From Natrialba magadii ATCC 43099 (lineage in GTDB: Archaea; Halobacteriota; Halobacteria; Halobacteriales; Natrialbaceae), in assembly GCF_000025625.1 (NCBI RefSeq), contig NC_013922.1, positions 434,001-498,000 on the forward strand: DNA of 64,000 nucleotides. The letters are read 5' to 3'. Positions 43,464 through 52,639 of this stretch are shown here, one piece after another. Under the pieces are notes generated by a model. The model did not search any database and was not told where the DNA came from. It was given only the letters and a program-made list of their open reading frames with translations. The position numbers and the translations under genes are program-made. Positions within the stretch are counted from its first letter, which is position 1. Each line of letters begins with the position of its first letter.

Positions 43464-44333
43464 GTGAGTGTGGCCGGACATAGGGATCCGCTCGACGAAC
43501 TCGTCGTTCCCGACGGGACCGAAGCCAAGGAAGTCGCCCTCGAGACCGACGGAGACGTCCTTATCGGAAGCCGCTCGACGATCGAGTTCGGCGTGCGCGG
43601 ACGCAACGTGCTCGCCGGCGAAAACGTCACCGTGGAAGGCGAGATCGAAGCCGAAGGCGACTGCCGACTCGACATGTGGTGTGACGTTGCAGAGAACGTC
43701 CTCGTCGGACAGGACGCCTACATCGGCGAACGGGTCCACATCGCCGGCGAACTGAAGGTCGCGGGTGACCTGGACATCGGCGACGACGTCGACATCGAGG
43801 AAGGCTTCGAGGCCAACGGCTGGATCGTCATCCGGAACCCGATGCCGACGATCGTCCTCATGTTCGTCTACCTCAAACACCTGCTTTTGATCGGCGAGGA
43901 AGACACCGCTCAGCGGCTCATCTCCGAACTCGTCGACGAAGACGACGACGAGGACGACCCCGAGACCGACCCACTCGTCATCCCACGCAACGCGACTGTC
44001 GGCGACGACGCCTGGCGCGTCTCGACACCCGCAACGCTCGGCGACGACTGTCGACTCCACGGCAACGTCCGCGCCGAAACGATCGACGTGGGTCGCGCGT
44101 GCAACGTTTTCGGTAGCCTCCGCGCCCGCGGCGACGTCACCGTCGGCGAGGAAACGCGCATCCACGGCGACCTGACCACCCGCGACGGCGACGTGGTGCT
44201 CACCAACGACGCGCGCGTCCTCGGCGACGTCTCCTGTGCCAATCTCGAACTCGGCCCCGGTGCCGAAATCGACGGCACGATTCGCGCCGACGGCGAAATT
44301 ACGATGGAGACTGGCGAACGCGAACTCGAGTAG
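43464..44333 (+). CDS. Polymer-forming (bactofilin-like) protein
   Basis: 289 residues from GTG 43464 (VSVAGHRDPLDELVVPDGTE). The chain is mostly short beta repeats with regular valine/glycine spacing (NVLVGQDAYIGERVHIAGELKVAGDLDIGDDVDIEEGF), the pattern of a beta-helix as in bactofilins. A short hydrophobic insert (PTIVLMFVYLKHLLLIG) at about residues 130-146 interrupts it and may touch membrane. A second beta-helical stretch follows (TLGDDCRLHGNVRAETIDVGRACNVFGSLRARGDVTV). It may form a cytoskeletal or envelope scaffold. A start at 43389 cannot be excluded. Confidence 0.75.
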   Translation: MSVAGHRDPLDELVVPDGTEAKEVALETDGDVLIGSRSTIEFGVRGRNVLAGENVTVEGEIEAEGDCRLDMWCDVAENVLVGQDAYIGERVHIAGELKVAGDLDIGDDVDIEEGFEANGWIVIRNPMPTIVLMFVYLKHLLLIGEEDTAQRLISELVDEDDDEDDPETDPLVIPRNATVGDDAWRVSTPATLGDDCRLHGNVRAETIDVGRACNVFGSLRARGDVTVGEETRIHGDLTTRDGDVVLTNDARVLGDVSCANLELGPGAEIDGTIRADGEITMETGERELE

Positions 44334-44475
44334 GCCCCGAACCGACCGGGGTTTCCTGCCTACGGTCGGCTTACTGTCTCGCAGACGGATTCTCACCCCC
44401 AGTCTTAATAGCAGCACTGTGGATACGCGAGATGAGTATGCGAATGACAATCACACAACAGACACGGAGGCGCGT

Positions 44476-45378
44476 ATGCGGTCCATCGTCCTGACCAAGG
44501 GCGTCCCGGACTTCTCGGATGGCGCCGTCTCGTTCAACGAGGAGGGCCATCTGGAGCGCGGGAAGACACCGACGGTGATGAACCCGAACGACGCGTTCGC
44601 ACTCGAGGCGGCCCTGCAGACGCGGGTCCGCCACGGCGGTCACGTCTCGGGGATGAGCATGGGGCCGCCGGGCTACGCGGAAGTACTCGAGGGGGCAATG
44701 GAATCGGTGTATACCGACGACAGCTACCTCCTTTCGGACCGGGAACTCGCCGCCTCGGACACGTGGGCGACGGCGATCACCCTGAGTGCGGGCATCGAGA
44801 CCTATCAGGAGGAAGTTGGCGACGTCGACCTGCTCTTTGCGGGGTTCAAAACGGCGGACGGCGAGACGGGCCAGACCGGGCCACAGACGGCGTGGGCACT
44901 CGACTGGCCGATCGTCACGCACGTCATCGCGCTCGATATCGATCCGGACGAGCGCCTGCTTCGTGCGAAGCGACTCGTCGAGGGCGACGTTGACGAGATC
45001 GAGACGGTCGAGGCACCGCTGCCGTGTATGGTCGTCACGGACCCTGAGTTCGAGCCGACCTACCGGAAGGCCTCTCACCGACTGACCCACAAACGGCTTC
45101 GCAAGGAGACCCAGAACCGCGCGGCTGCCCACGACCGACACCTGACGACGTGGGATCACGAGGACCTGAACCTGGATCCGGACTACATCGGCCTCGATGG
45201 CTCGCCGACGATCGTTTCGTCGGTCGACCCGATCCCGAAGGCACCCTCTGAGCGGGAGGCGACGATGGTCGATCCCAGCGATTCGGAGGGGATGAACGAG
45301 GTTCTTGGCGAGTTCCAGCCCTACGCGGCGACGACGAACGGTGCAGACGGACCGAACGCAGCGGAGGGAGGTGACTAA
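44476..45378 (+). CDS. fixA: Electron transfer flavoprotein subunit beta (FixA)
   Basis: 300 residues. Typical start MRSIVLTKGVPDFSDGAVSF, then NPNDAFALEAALQTR, and the Etf-beta core DVDLLFAGFKTADGETGQTGPQTAWALDWPIVTHV. The C-terminus (PIPKAPSEREATMVDP) matches the end of archaeal FixA. ATG 44476 has a GGAGG six bases upstream. The next gene begins two bases after the stop. With FixB it forms the FAD-binding heterodimer that feeds FixCX. Confidence 0.9.
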   Translation: MRSIVLTKGVPDFSDGAVSFNEEGHLERGKTPTVMNPNDAFALEAALQTRVRHGGHVSGMSMGPPGYAEVLEGAMESVYTDDSYLLSDRELAASDTWATAITLSAGIETYQEEVGDVDLLFAGFKTADGETGQTGPQTAWALDWPIVTHVIALDIDPDERLLRAKRLVEGDVDEIETVEAPLPCMVVTDPEFEPTYRKASHRLTHKRLRKETQNRAAAHDRHLTTWDHEDLNLDPDYIGLDGSPTIVSSVDPIPKAPSEREATMVDPSDSEGMNEVLGEFQPYAATTNGADGPNAAEGGD

Positions 45379-45380
45379 TC

Positions 45381-47108
45381 GTGGCACTCGATCCGGACGA
45401 CTACTCGGTCGACGAACTGCGCGAGGAACTGGACACGGTCGACGAGACCGACGAACTGCAGGCGATTCTCGAGGCCGAACAGGCGGGGAGAGATCGAAAG
45501 ACGGCTCGGGAAGCGGTACACCGGCGGCTCGAAGCTGTCGGTGCGGACGTCGCTGGCGATGCAGGTGGAAGCGACAACGGTAGCGACGACGCAGCCGGCG
45601 GCGTCGAGGAGGGGACAGAAACCGAAGGCGAGTACGAGGAGACGAAGGAAACGGTTGGCGACGAGGCGGAAGGTGAGCCAGTCGACGAGGTCGAAGACGA
45701 GGACGAACCGGCCGTCGACGACGAGGGCGCGGCAGGCGAAGTCGACGAACCACAGACCCGCGACAAGAAACACGTCCGGGCGCTCGCCGACGGCCACTAC
45801 GAGGACATGTGGGTCTTCTGTGAGACACAACAGGGCGACCTCCTCGAGGTCTCCCGCGAAATGCTCGGCAAGGCGCGCGAACTGATGGACCAGTTCGCCG
45901 AGGAGTATGGTGAGGAGGAGCGTGTCGTCGCGTTCCTGATGGGCGACGACTGCGAGGAACTTGCCGAGGAGTGCATTGCCTACGGCGCTGACGTCGCGGT
46001 CTACCACGACGATGATCGACTCGAACGGTTCCTGCACAAGCCCTACACCGAGATTTCGTCGCACATGGCCCGCGGCGAGGGAACCGTCGAGAGCACGGAC
46101 TGGCGCGACTACGACAAGCCGCGGTACGTCCTGTTCCCGGCGACGAACAACGGACGGGACCTCTCGGCGAAGGTGCAGGCCGAACTCGACTCCGGGCTCG
46201 CCTCGGACTGTTCGGATCTCTTCATCGAGGAGAACGAAGTCTCGAATCCCGTCAAGACTGGCGAACCTGGCGTCAAGAAGACCTTCGAGAAGGTCCTGCA
46301 CATGAAGCGGCCCGACTTCTCGGGCTTCGAGTACTCGACGATCCTCTGTCTGGACAATCCCGGTCGGGAGTTCCACCCACAGGGTGCGTCGATCATCCCT
46401 GGAAGCTTCGACCCCATCGAACCCGATTACGATCGCGACGGGCTCGTGGTCGAACACGACATGGAACTGGACGACGACTGGTTCCGCGTCGAGATTACGG
46501 AGTACGACCAACTCGAGGCCGGCGTCGATCTGACGGGCCACGACGTGGTCGTCTGTCTCGGTCGCGGCATTGCAGACGACCCCACTGAAGGGATGGAACT
46601 CGGCCTCGATCTGGTCGACGCGTTCGAGGACGCCGAACTCGGCATCACGCGGGGCATCGTCACCTCCTCCTATCAGTTCGACGGTCACGTCGAGCAGTAC
46701 GCGAAGGAGGAGCGTCAGATCGGCGAGACGGGCCAGGTCGTCGCGCCCGACCTCTACATCGCGGCTGGTGTGTCGGGTGCTGTCCAGCACAAGGTCGGGA
46801 TGGACGAGTCGGACACCATTGTCTCGATCAACACGGACCCAGACGCGCGTATTCGGGACTTTAGCGACTACTTCGTTGAGGGCGACCTCTTCGAGGTTCT
46901 CCCCGAACTCGCCGACGCAGTCGGGTCGGGTGAGCTGGCACCCGAAGCGGTCGCGGACGGGAGTGGCGAGACGGCTGCGGACGACAGCGGCGAGACGGCT
47001 GCGGACGACAGCGGCGAGACGGCTGCGGACGACAGCGGCGAGACGGCAGAGGACGGCGAGCCAGATGACGGTGCTGACACTGCAACTGGAGGTGAGACTG
47101 ATGACTGA
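45381..47108 (+). CDS. fixB: Electron transfer flavoprotein subunit alpha (FixB), extended
   Basis: 575 residues, well above the usual 320-350. Residues about 130-490 are the Etf-alpha core, with FAD motifs VVVCLGRGIADD, SSYQFDGHVEQYAKEERQIGETGQVVAPDLYIAAGVSGAVQHKVGM and INTDPDARIRDFSDYFVEGDLFEVLPEL. The N-terminal 125 residues are an acidic low-complexity region after a helical DDYSVDELREELDTVDETDEL segment. The C-terminal 55 residues come from a 24-base tandem repeat (DDSGETAA units). GTG 45381 is the start. Confidence 0.9.
   Translation: MALDPDDYSVDELREELDTVDETDELQAILEAEQAGRDRKTAREAVHRRLEAVGADVAGDAGGSDNGSDDAAGGVEEGTETEGEYEETKETVGDEAEGEPVDEVEDEDEPAVDDEGAAGEVDEPQTRDKKHVRALADGHYEDMWVFCETQQGDLLEVSREMLGKARELMDQFAEEYGEEERVVAFLMGDDCEELAEECIAYGADVAVYHDDDRLERFLHKPYTEISSHMARGEGTVESTDWRDYDKPRYVLFPATNNGRDLSAKVQAELDSGLASDCSDLFIEENEVSNPVKTGEPGVKKTFEKVLHMKRPDFSGFEYSTILCLDNPGREFHPQGASIIPGSFDPIEPDYDRDGLVVEHDMELDDDWFRVEITEYDQLEAGVDLTGHDVVVCLGRGIADDPTEGMELGLDLVDAFEDAELGITRGIVTSSYQFDGHVEQYAKEERQIGETGQVVAPDLYIAAGVSGAVQHKVGMDESDTIVSINTDPDARIRDFSDYFVEGDLFEVLPELADAVGSGELAPEAVADGSGETAADDSGETAADDSGETAADDSGETAEDGEPDDGADTATGGETDD
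46953..47048. repeat. 24-base tandem repeat in fixB
   Basis: Four units, three almost identical (46977-47000, 47001-47024, 47025-47048), each encoding ADDSGETA in frame. Codon-multiple length keeps the frame, so the FixB tail can vary in length. Confidence 0.9.
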
Positions 47109-48786
47109 TTCAAGCGAGGCAGACCGAGAACACTACGAGGCCGTCGTCGTCGGCTGCGGTCCCGGCGGCGCTGCGGCAGCTGCACGACTCGCAGACCACG
47201 GTATCGAAACGCTCGTGCTCGAACGAGGAACGGATGCGGGCTCGAAGAACGTCTCCGGCGGCCTGATCTACGCCGAGGACTCCGCTCCTTACACGATCGA
47301 CGACCTGTTCGACGGCTTCCGTGAGGAAGCCTCCGAACGGCCCGTCACGGACTACTACATCCACAACGTGGCCGGGAACAAGGTCAAGAGCTACGATCTG
47401 ACCGACCTTCACGAGGACGACACCGACTGGTGTGACGCCGTCCTCCGTCGGCCGATGGACTCCTGGCTCGCAGAGCGCGTCCACGAGAAGACCAGCGAGA
47501 CCGGCGGCGGGGTCCTGACGAACGTGCGGGTGAACGGCCTCCTGCGAGAGCGCGGCCGCATCGTCGGCGTCACCTGTGACGAACTCGATCCGATCGAGGC
47601 CGACATCGTCATCGCCGCCGACGGCGTCAACTCCGAACTCGCCCGTGAGGCGGGCCTGATGGACTGGGAAGACCCGAACGAGTGGTTCCAGGGCGTCAAG
47701 GCCGTCGTCGAGATGGAGCCCGGCGTGATCGACGACCGGTTCGATATCGACGAGGACGAGGGTGTCGCGCACCTGTTCTCGGGCGACCTCTTCGAGGATG
47801 TTCGCGGCGGCGGCTTTCTCTACACGAACGAGGAGTCGCTGTCTATCGGGACCGTCTTTCACCTCGACAGCCTCGTCGAGCAGCAGGCAGAACCGCACGA
47901 ACTGCTCGACGCCTTGCTCACCCACCCGCTGCTCGCGCGGTGGCTCGGCGACGAGTACGACGAGCGCGAATACTCGGCGAAACTTGTCCCCGACTCGAAG
48001 AAGGTCGCTCATCGCGAGCCCTACCAGGACCGACTCGTTCTGGTCGGCGACGCCGCGGGCCAGATGCAGGCTCAGGGGCCGATCATCAAGGGAATGAACC
48101 ACGCCGTCACCGCGGGCGCGCTCGCTGCCGACGCCTTCGCAGTCACGCGTGGGAACGCAGACCCGGCCGCTGCGGGCCGGCGGTACACCCAGATGCTCGA
48201 GGACTCTGGCACGATGGACAAACTTCGGCCGCGGCGGTACGACCTCGCACGAACCGTCGGTGAGCGCGACCGAGTGACCGATGCGGTCGAACGAGTGCTC
48301 GACTCCCGCGTTGGCTCGCTCGCAATCGGCAACCCGGTCGCGGACCGCCTGCTCCAGCGAGCGTACAACTCGCCGTTCCTCGTCTCGATGCTGCCCGACA
48401 CGCGAACGGGCTACGTCACCCTGCCGTCGATCATCGGAGACGAACACGGGCGAACGCTGCACTGGGAGAGTTCGGTTGAACCGCCGACGCTCGACGAGCG
48501 GATCGGTGACCTCACCTACGACACGGACGTCGGCAACCCGCACATCGAGGTACGAGACACGTCCTACGAGGCCAGCGGCGCAGCAGTGTACGCCTGCCCG
48601 GTCAGCGCCGAGGACTTCGGCGGCGGCTGCTACCGCTCCGAAGAAGTCAAACGCAACGGCACCGCAGCAACCGTCGTCAGCCTCGACACCCAGCCCTGCG
48701 TCGAGTGTGGTACCTGCGCCGTCGTCGCCGACACCGAGTGGGAACACCCCCGCGGCGGCAAGGGCGTCGAGTTCCGCGAGGGATAA
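47101..48786 (+). CDS. fixC: Etf:quinone oxidoreductase FixC fused to FixX ferredoxin
   Basis: 561 residues. N-terminal FAD motif AVVVGCGPGGAAAAARLADHG, substrate/FAD motif VLVGDAAGQMQAQGPIIKGMNHAV (near 320). A C-terminal ferredoxin-like part (about 495-561) with CPVSAEDFGGGCYR and CVECGTCAVVA resembles FixX. Fusion of the two is seen here directly. Function by family: takes electrons from the FixAB flavoprotein to menaquinone. It overlaps the fixB stop by eight bases, so translation is coupled. Confidence 0.9.
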   Translation: MTDSSEADREHYEAVVVGCGPGGAAAAARLADHGIETLVLERGTDAGSKNVSGGLIYAEDSAPYTIDDLFDGFREEASERPVTDYYIHNVAGNKVKSYDLTDLHEDDTDWCDAVLRRPMDSWLAERVHEKTSETGGGVLTNVRVNGLLRERGRIVGVTCDELDPIEADIVIAADGVNSELAREAGLMDWEDPNEWFQGVKAVVEMEPGVIDDRFDIDEDEGVAHLFSGDLFEDVRGGGFLYTNEESLSIGTVFHLDSLVEQQAEPHELLDALLTHPLLARWLGDEYDEREYSAKLVPDSKKVAHREPYQDRLVLVGDAAGQMQAQGPIIKGMNHAVTAGALAADAFAVTRGNADPAAAGRRYTQMLEDSGTMDKLRPRRYDLARTVGERDRVTDAVERVLDSRVGSLAIGNPVADRLLQRAYNSPFLVSMLPDTRTGYVTLPSIIGDEHGRTLHWESSVEPPTLDERIGDLTYDTDVGNPHIEVRDTSYEASGAAVYACPVSAEDFGGGCYRSEEVKRNGTAATVVSLDTQPCVECGTCAVVADTEWEHPRGGKGVEFREG

Positions 48787-48840
48787 GCGTGAGTCTGCAG
48801 CAATTCCGGTGTCGTTCGCCGTCAGGCAGAGGGTCGCGCC

Positions 48841-49296
48841 ATGAGTGAGTACGGCCCTCAAATCGCTGCGCTCGCCCGCCGCGCCGAGCGCGAGCACGCT
48901 GCACTCCACCGCGGAAACGAACCTCTCGGACCGACGTTCGCACCCCAATACCTCCGTGAGGGCGTCGGCCAGGCCATCGCAGTCTACATCGACGCCCGCA
49001 CCGGCGGTCGCCCCGCTCCACTCTCGCCAGCCGAACTTGACTCTCTCGAGTGCGCGATGAATCGCTGGCTCGAGTGCTACGCGCGCTGTCACGGTTCGGT
49101 ACTCGAGTCGGATGTCAGTATCAGGACCGCCGCGGAGGTGTTGCTCGAGACGCGGAACATCGACGACGTCGGGCAGTTGTTGACAGGTGTGCCGGCGCGT
49201 CGGGCAGACGATGATGCGGACGAGCACCAGACCAACCGAGAGACCGAACACGAGGGCGACAGCGAACGCAAATCGTCTGCGCGTTCCGAATCGTAA
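48841..49296 (+). CDS. Conserved haloarchaeal protein after fixCX (DUF8055-like)
   Basis: 151 residues, starting MSEYGPQIAALARRAEREHA, helical throughout, with FAPQYLREGVGQAIAVYIDARTGGRPAPLSPAELDSLE and ECAMNRWLECYARCHG. The last 45 residues are acidic and disordered. It starts 54 bases after fixCX and probably belongs to the same transcript, but nothing shows what it does. The family name is from memory. Confidence 0.65.
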   Translation: MSEYGPQIAALARRAEREHAALHRGNEPLGPTFAPQYLREGVGQAIAVYIDARTGGRPAPLSPAELDSLECAMNRWLECYARCHGSVLESDVSIRTAAEVLLETRNIDDVGQLLTGVPARRADDDADEHQTNRETEHEGDSERKSSARSES

Positions 49297-49368
49297 CCAA
49301 CCGCGTATCAGCCATCGAAACAGGGACGAGCGCCGGACAGTCACCACAATCGACCCGTCCGAACAGTC

Positions 49369-50055
49369 ATGACGCTCGTGCACGGAAACGTATCCATACC
49401 CGTGTCCCTCATCATCGAGTACGAACTGCGAACGCCGATCCTCGAATCGGCAGGCCAAGTCGTCCGAAGGCTCGAGTTAGAGGAACTCTACGGCACACAG
49501 GACGGAACGTCGAAATTGCTTTTCTGGGCGTTCGCCGACGATTTCGACGCGTTCGAGGATGCGCTCGCATCCGACGGGACGGTCGAAAGTCACACGAGAC
49601 TCGAGTCCTTCACTGATCGCAGCCTGTACGGCGTCACGCTCACCGATGAGGCAGCGGCAAAGCTAACCTACCCGTTAGCTGCCGAGTACAACGTCGCGAT
49701 CATCGACATCACGCTCACCGACGAGATCGTCGTGAGTGCTCGCGTTCCATCCCGAGAGGCCTTACTCGAGTACCGAAAGCGCTGTCTCGAGAAGGGAGTC
49801 GGGTTTCGGGTACGCCGTATTTACCGTGAGAACGAGGCCGAGGCCGAGACCGAAACGGAACGGTACGGCCTCACCGAGCATCAGCGCGAGGCGCTGCAGA
49901 CGGCGCTCGACAGCGGATACTTCGACGTACCCCGGAAGGCGACGCTCTCGGAAATTGCGGACGAACTTGGCATTTCAGATCAGGCACTCTCAGCCCGGCT
50001 CCGGCGCGGGCAGGCGAACCTACTTTGGCAGACAATCGCAGGCGAGACTAGTTAA
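49369..50055 (+). CDS. HTH-10 (bacterio-opsin activator-type) regulator
   Basis: 228 residues. The C-terminal HTH-10 domain is clear: YGLTEHQREALQTALDSGYFDVPRKATLSEIADELGISDQALSARLRRGQANL. The N-terminal half (about 150 residues, LIIEYELRTPILESAGQVV, then LLFWAFADDFDAFEDAL) is the usual partner domain of this family. Probably a transcriptional regulator, perhaps of the Fix cluster just upstream or the HalOD1 gene downstream; the target is inference only. Confidence 0.85.
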   Translation: MTLVHGNVSIPVSLIIEYELRTPILESAGQVVRRLELEELYGTQDGTSKLLFWAFADDFDAFEDALASDGTVESHTRLESFTDRSLYGVTLTDEAAAKLTYPLAAEYNVAIIDITLTDEIVVSARVPSREALLEYRKRCLEKGVGFRVRRIYRENEAEAETETERYGLTEHQREALQTALDSGYFDVPRKATLSEIADELGISDQALSARLRRGQANLLWQTIAGETS

Positions 50056-50108
50056 AAGGTTGGCCACCCAATGAACGCCCTTTCCCGGTTGCCGTTCGTT
50101 CATTCGGT

Positions 50109-50450
50109 ATGAAACAGACTGCTCACTCGTCCACGGATACGACCGAAACTACGGCAGCGGAACCAACACCCGCTGAGGGTCGGTTTACTTACCAGGCTGA
50201 ACCGGACCAGCCACCAAGCGTCGCCATCGTTTCCGCAATTGCTGAACAGGAAGACCTCGACGTCCTTTCTGTCGCGGACGAACTCGAACCACTCTACAAC
50301 GTCGTCGACCCGACGGCGCTCGACGCGCTCTTCGATGTCTCGAGTGACGCTCCCGAACTCGACCGTGCGGGTGGCAGCGTCACGTTCGCCTATGCAGGCC
50401 GAACGGTGACGGTCGATACGACTGGCCGTGTCATCCTCGAACGCACCTAA
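50109..50450 (+). CDS. HalOD1 output-domain protein
   Basis: 113 residues. After a disordered start rich in Thr and Pro comes PPSVAIVSAIAEQEDLDVLSVADELEPLYNVVDPTALDALFD, the typical haloarchaeal HalOD1 pattern, ending VTFAYAGRTVTVDTTGRVIL. HalOD1 domains are presumed signalling outputs. It follows the HTH-10 gene by 53 bases in the same direction. Confidence 0.82.
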   Translation: MKQTAHSSTDTTETTAAEPTPAEGRFTYQAEPDQPPSVAIVSAIAEQEDLDVLSVADELEPLYNVVDPTALDALFDVSSDAPELDRAGGSVTFAYAGRTVTVDTTGRVILERT

Positions 50451-50495
50451 GGTTCGCAACGAGCGTGTAGAGTCGCCAGTCGTCAGTCGTCAACT

Positions 50496-50586
50496 GGATG
50501 CCGGATGCTGGATGCCGGACGCCGAATGCCGGATGCCGAATGCCGAATGCTGGATGCTGGATGCTGGATGCTGGATGCTGGGTGCG
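50496..50586. repeat. Heptanucleotide tandem repeat (GGATGCT)n
   Basis: Twelve seven-base units of GGATGCC/GGATGCT/GAATGCC type plus a decayed thirteenth, starting 46 bases after the HalOD1 stop. The last four full units are identical, hinting at recent slippage. Confidence 0.92.
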
Positions 50587-50693
50587 CCGAGTCCCAAATC
50601 GCTTTCTTCTCGTCCTCTGTCCCACTGTCAGTAAGAGTCCCCACAACTCACCACCAGTCACGGGCCCGTTCCCGTTCCACATATTGTGGTGCC

Positions 50694-50744
50694 ACACCAC
50701 GACACACCACGACACACCACTCCACACCACGCCACACCACTGTG
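50694..50744. repeat. ACACCAC-rich repeat before phoU stop
   Basis: ACACCACGAC and ACACCACTCC units repeat about five times up to the phoU stop. No gene lies in the 301 bases between the HalOD1 gene and phoU; they hold this and the heptamer repeat. Confidence 0.75.
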
Positions 50745-50751
50745 AACTCAC

Positions 50752-51423
50752 TCAATAAATCAGTTCGTCGTCGTTCTCCACCATATACAGCGTCCGTGCG
50801 GCAATGTTGACCGCGTGGTCACCAACCCGCTCTAGATCCCGAATCGTGAGCAACAGCCGAGAAACATCCTGGAGCAACCGCTCGACTTCGTCGGGGGACT
50901 CGAGTTCCCGTTCGATGAGGTCGCGGACGACGATTTCGCTTGCCCGTTCGGCGAAGTGGTCGAGGTCGTCGTCGCGATCTGCTAGCTGCCGACAGCCGTC
51001 GGTGTCCTCGGTGTCGTAAGCGACCATGGCGTCCTCGATCATATCGAGGGTCATCTCGCCCATTTCCTGGACGTCCACGTCGGGGAAGAGATTGTGTCTG
51101 GCGTTGAGGGTGTACTCGCCGAGGTTGACCGCGAGATCGCCGATCCGCTCTAGGTCGGTGATGATCTTGAACGAGGCAGCGATGAATCGGAGGTCACTCG
51201 CGACAGGCTGTTGGAGCGCGAGCAGTTCGATACACTGCTGCTCGAGGTCGAGATACATCTGGTTGACCTCGCTGTCGCCGGTGATCACTTCGTTCGCGAG
51301 GTCCTCGTCTTTCTGTTCTAAGGCGTCGAGCCCCATGCGAAGTCGTTCCATCACGACTTCGCTCATGTAGAGGATGTCCTCGCGGAGTTCCGTGAGCTTC
51401 TCCTGGTACGATTGTCTGGCCAT
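50752..51423 (-). CDS. phoU: Phosphate signalling protein PhoU
   Basis: 223 residues, two PhoU helical bundles with the repeated metal motif (LQQPVASDLRFIAASFKIITDLERIGDLAVNLGE; RLLLTIRDLERVGDHAVNIAARTLYM). It should restrain Pst uptake when phosphate is plentiful. It is on the same strand as pstSCAB but split from pstB by an HNH gene on the other strand, so it needs its own promoter. AATATTTATC (about 51449-51457) lies some 30 bases before ATG 51423. Longer upstream frames are a shadow of the HNH gene. Confidence 0.93.
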   Translation of the reverse strand: MARQSYQEKLTELREDILYMSEVVMERLRMGLDALEQKDEDLANEVITGDSEVNQMYLDLEQQCIELLALQQPVASDLRFIAASFKIITDLERIGDLAVNLGEYTLNARHNLFPDVDVQEMGEMTLDMIEDAMVAYDTEDTDGCRQLADRDDDLDHFAERASEIVVRDLIERELESPDEVERLLQDVSRLLLTIRDLERVGDHAVNIAARTLYMVENDDELIY

Positions 51424-51612
51424 ACTGCAGACAGCACGCCGGTCACTGATAAATATTGGTAGCGGTCGGCACGTTGTGCAACGGTTTCGGGCACCTGTTG
51501 TCGCATGCGCGTTCAGGTGTAATACGTGTCGAAATCCGACAGACGGCGCGCCAGACCGGGAAATCGCTGTCGGTGCGCCTTTGCAACTCCGCCACGTAGG
51601 GGTCTGAAAGCG

Positions 51613-52461
51613 ATGGGTGATGGGACCATCTCGGGATCGAATCGAGACGAGTCCGTTTACACAGGTTCGAGCGACCGCGGTGACGACAGCCGTAGCGATG
51701 ACAACCGTCGCAACGGTGACGACAGCGACAACGGGAACGACGACAGCGACCACGGACACGACGACAACCGTGGCTACGGCGACGGCTGGGAGGAACTCCG
51801 CCAGCAAACACTTCGCCGGGACAACTACGCCTGCACCCGCTGCGGCGCAGACGACCGCACGCTCCAGGCCCACCACATCGTCCCGCGCTCCGCCGGCGGC
51901 CCCGACGAACTCGAGAACCTCCTTACGCTCTGTCGACCCTGCCACGGCGTCATCCACCAGCACAACAGCGCCTTCGACGACGTTCGCGACGACGCACCGC
52001 TCTTTCCCGAGCGAACCGCACCCGACCCCGTCGCCCGGTTGCGGACGCCGGCCGATCAGTGCTGTACACGCTGTGGGGCCGAACGCAGCGATCCGACCGA
52101 ACTCGTCGCCTGGACGGACGTGCCAGCTAGCGACGACGCCCGCCCGGCCCCGCCGCACGTTACTCTCTGTAAACCCTGTGCCGGACTGCTTCTCGAGTGC
52201 GACCTGGCGTGCGAGGAAGCCGCCCTCACTGCGAACCACACGATTTCGGTGCACGAACTCGCGGCTCGCCGACCCGATGCGTCCGTTCGACCGAGCGCCT
52301 TTGCGCTCTCACAAGTTGCAGTTCGACGCGAGCCACGGACGCTCCGCGAGCGCGTCGTCGACGACACGCCGTTGCGATTTCTGCTGAATCACCGCGGTGT
52401 CCGTCTGGCGCTGCTCGTCGTGATCGGCTACGTGGCATTGTTCGTCGTGCTGGCGCTGTAG
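51613..52461 (+). CDS. HNH endonuclease-like protein with C-terminal membrane helix
   Basis: 282 residues. The N-terminal 55 are Asp/Asn/Ser-rich. The HNH core is WEELRQQTLRRDNYACTRCG, LQAHHIVPRSAGGPDELENLLTLCRPCHGVIH, with catalytic HH and CxxC zinc knuckles. A second zinc-like site follows (CCTRCGAE; LCKPCAGLLLECDLACEE). The extreme C-terminus, RLALLVVIGYVALFVVLAL, is a membrane helix, unusual for a nuclease. It sits opposite the Pst genes. ATG 51613 is chosen over a start at 51526. Nuclease activity is inferred only. Confidence 0.78.
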   Translation: MGDGTISGSNRDESVYTGSSDRGDDSRSDDNRRNGDDSDNGNDDSDHGHDDNRGYGDGWEELRQQTLRRDNYACTRCGADDRTLQAHHIVPRSAGGPDELENLLTLCRPCHGVIHQHNSAFDDVRDDAPLFPERTAPDPVARLRTPADQCCTRCGAERSDPTELVAWTDVPASDDARPAPPHVTLCKPCAGLLLECDLACEEAALTANHTISVHELAARRPDASVRPSAFALSQVAVRREPRTLRERVVDDTPLRFLLNHRGVRLALLVVIGYVALFVVLAL

Positions 52462-52491
52462 CTACGATCCAGCCTGTCGTGTGGGTGAAAC

Positions 52492-52570
52492 CTGCAACCG
52501 AGACGTAACAAGACAAACTCGAGACTGCAACCGAGACGTAACAAGACAAACTCGAGACGCAACAAGACAG
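52492..52570. repeat. 33-base tandem repeat
   Basis: A 33-base unit (52492-52524) is repeated exactly at 52525-52557, and a third, partial copy begins after it. A second pair, starting ACAGAACAAACCGCA, lies at about 52567 and 52605. All are in the gap between the stops of the HNH and pstB genes. Confidence 0.85.
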
Positions 52571-52639
52571 AACAAACCGCACCGAAACGCCAGCGGATGG
52601 GCTGACAGAACAAACCGCATCGAGACTCCAGAGAACGGC

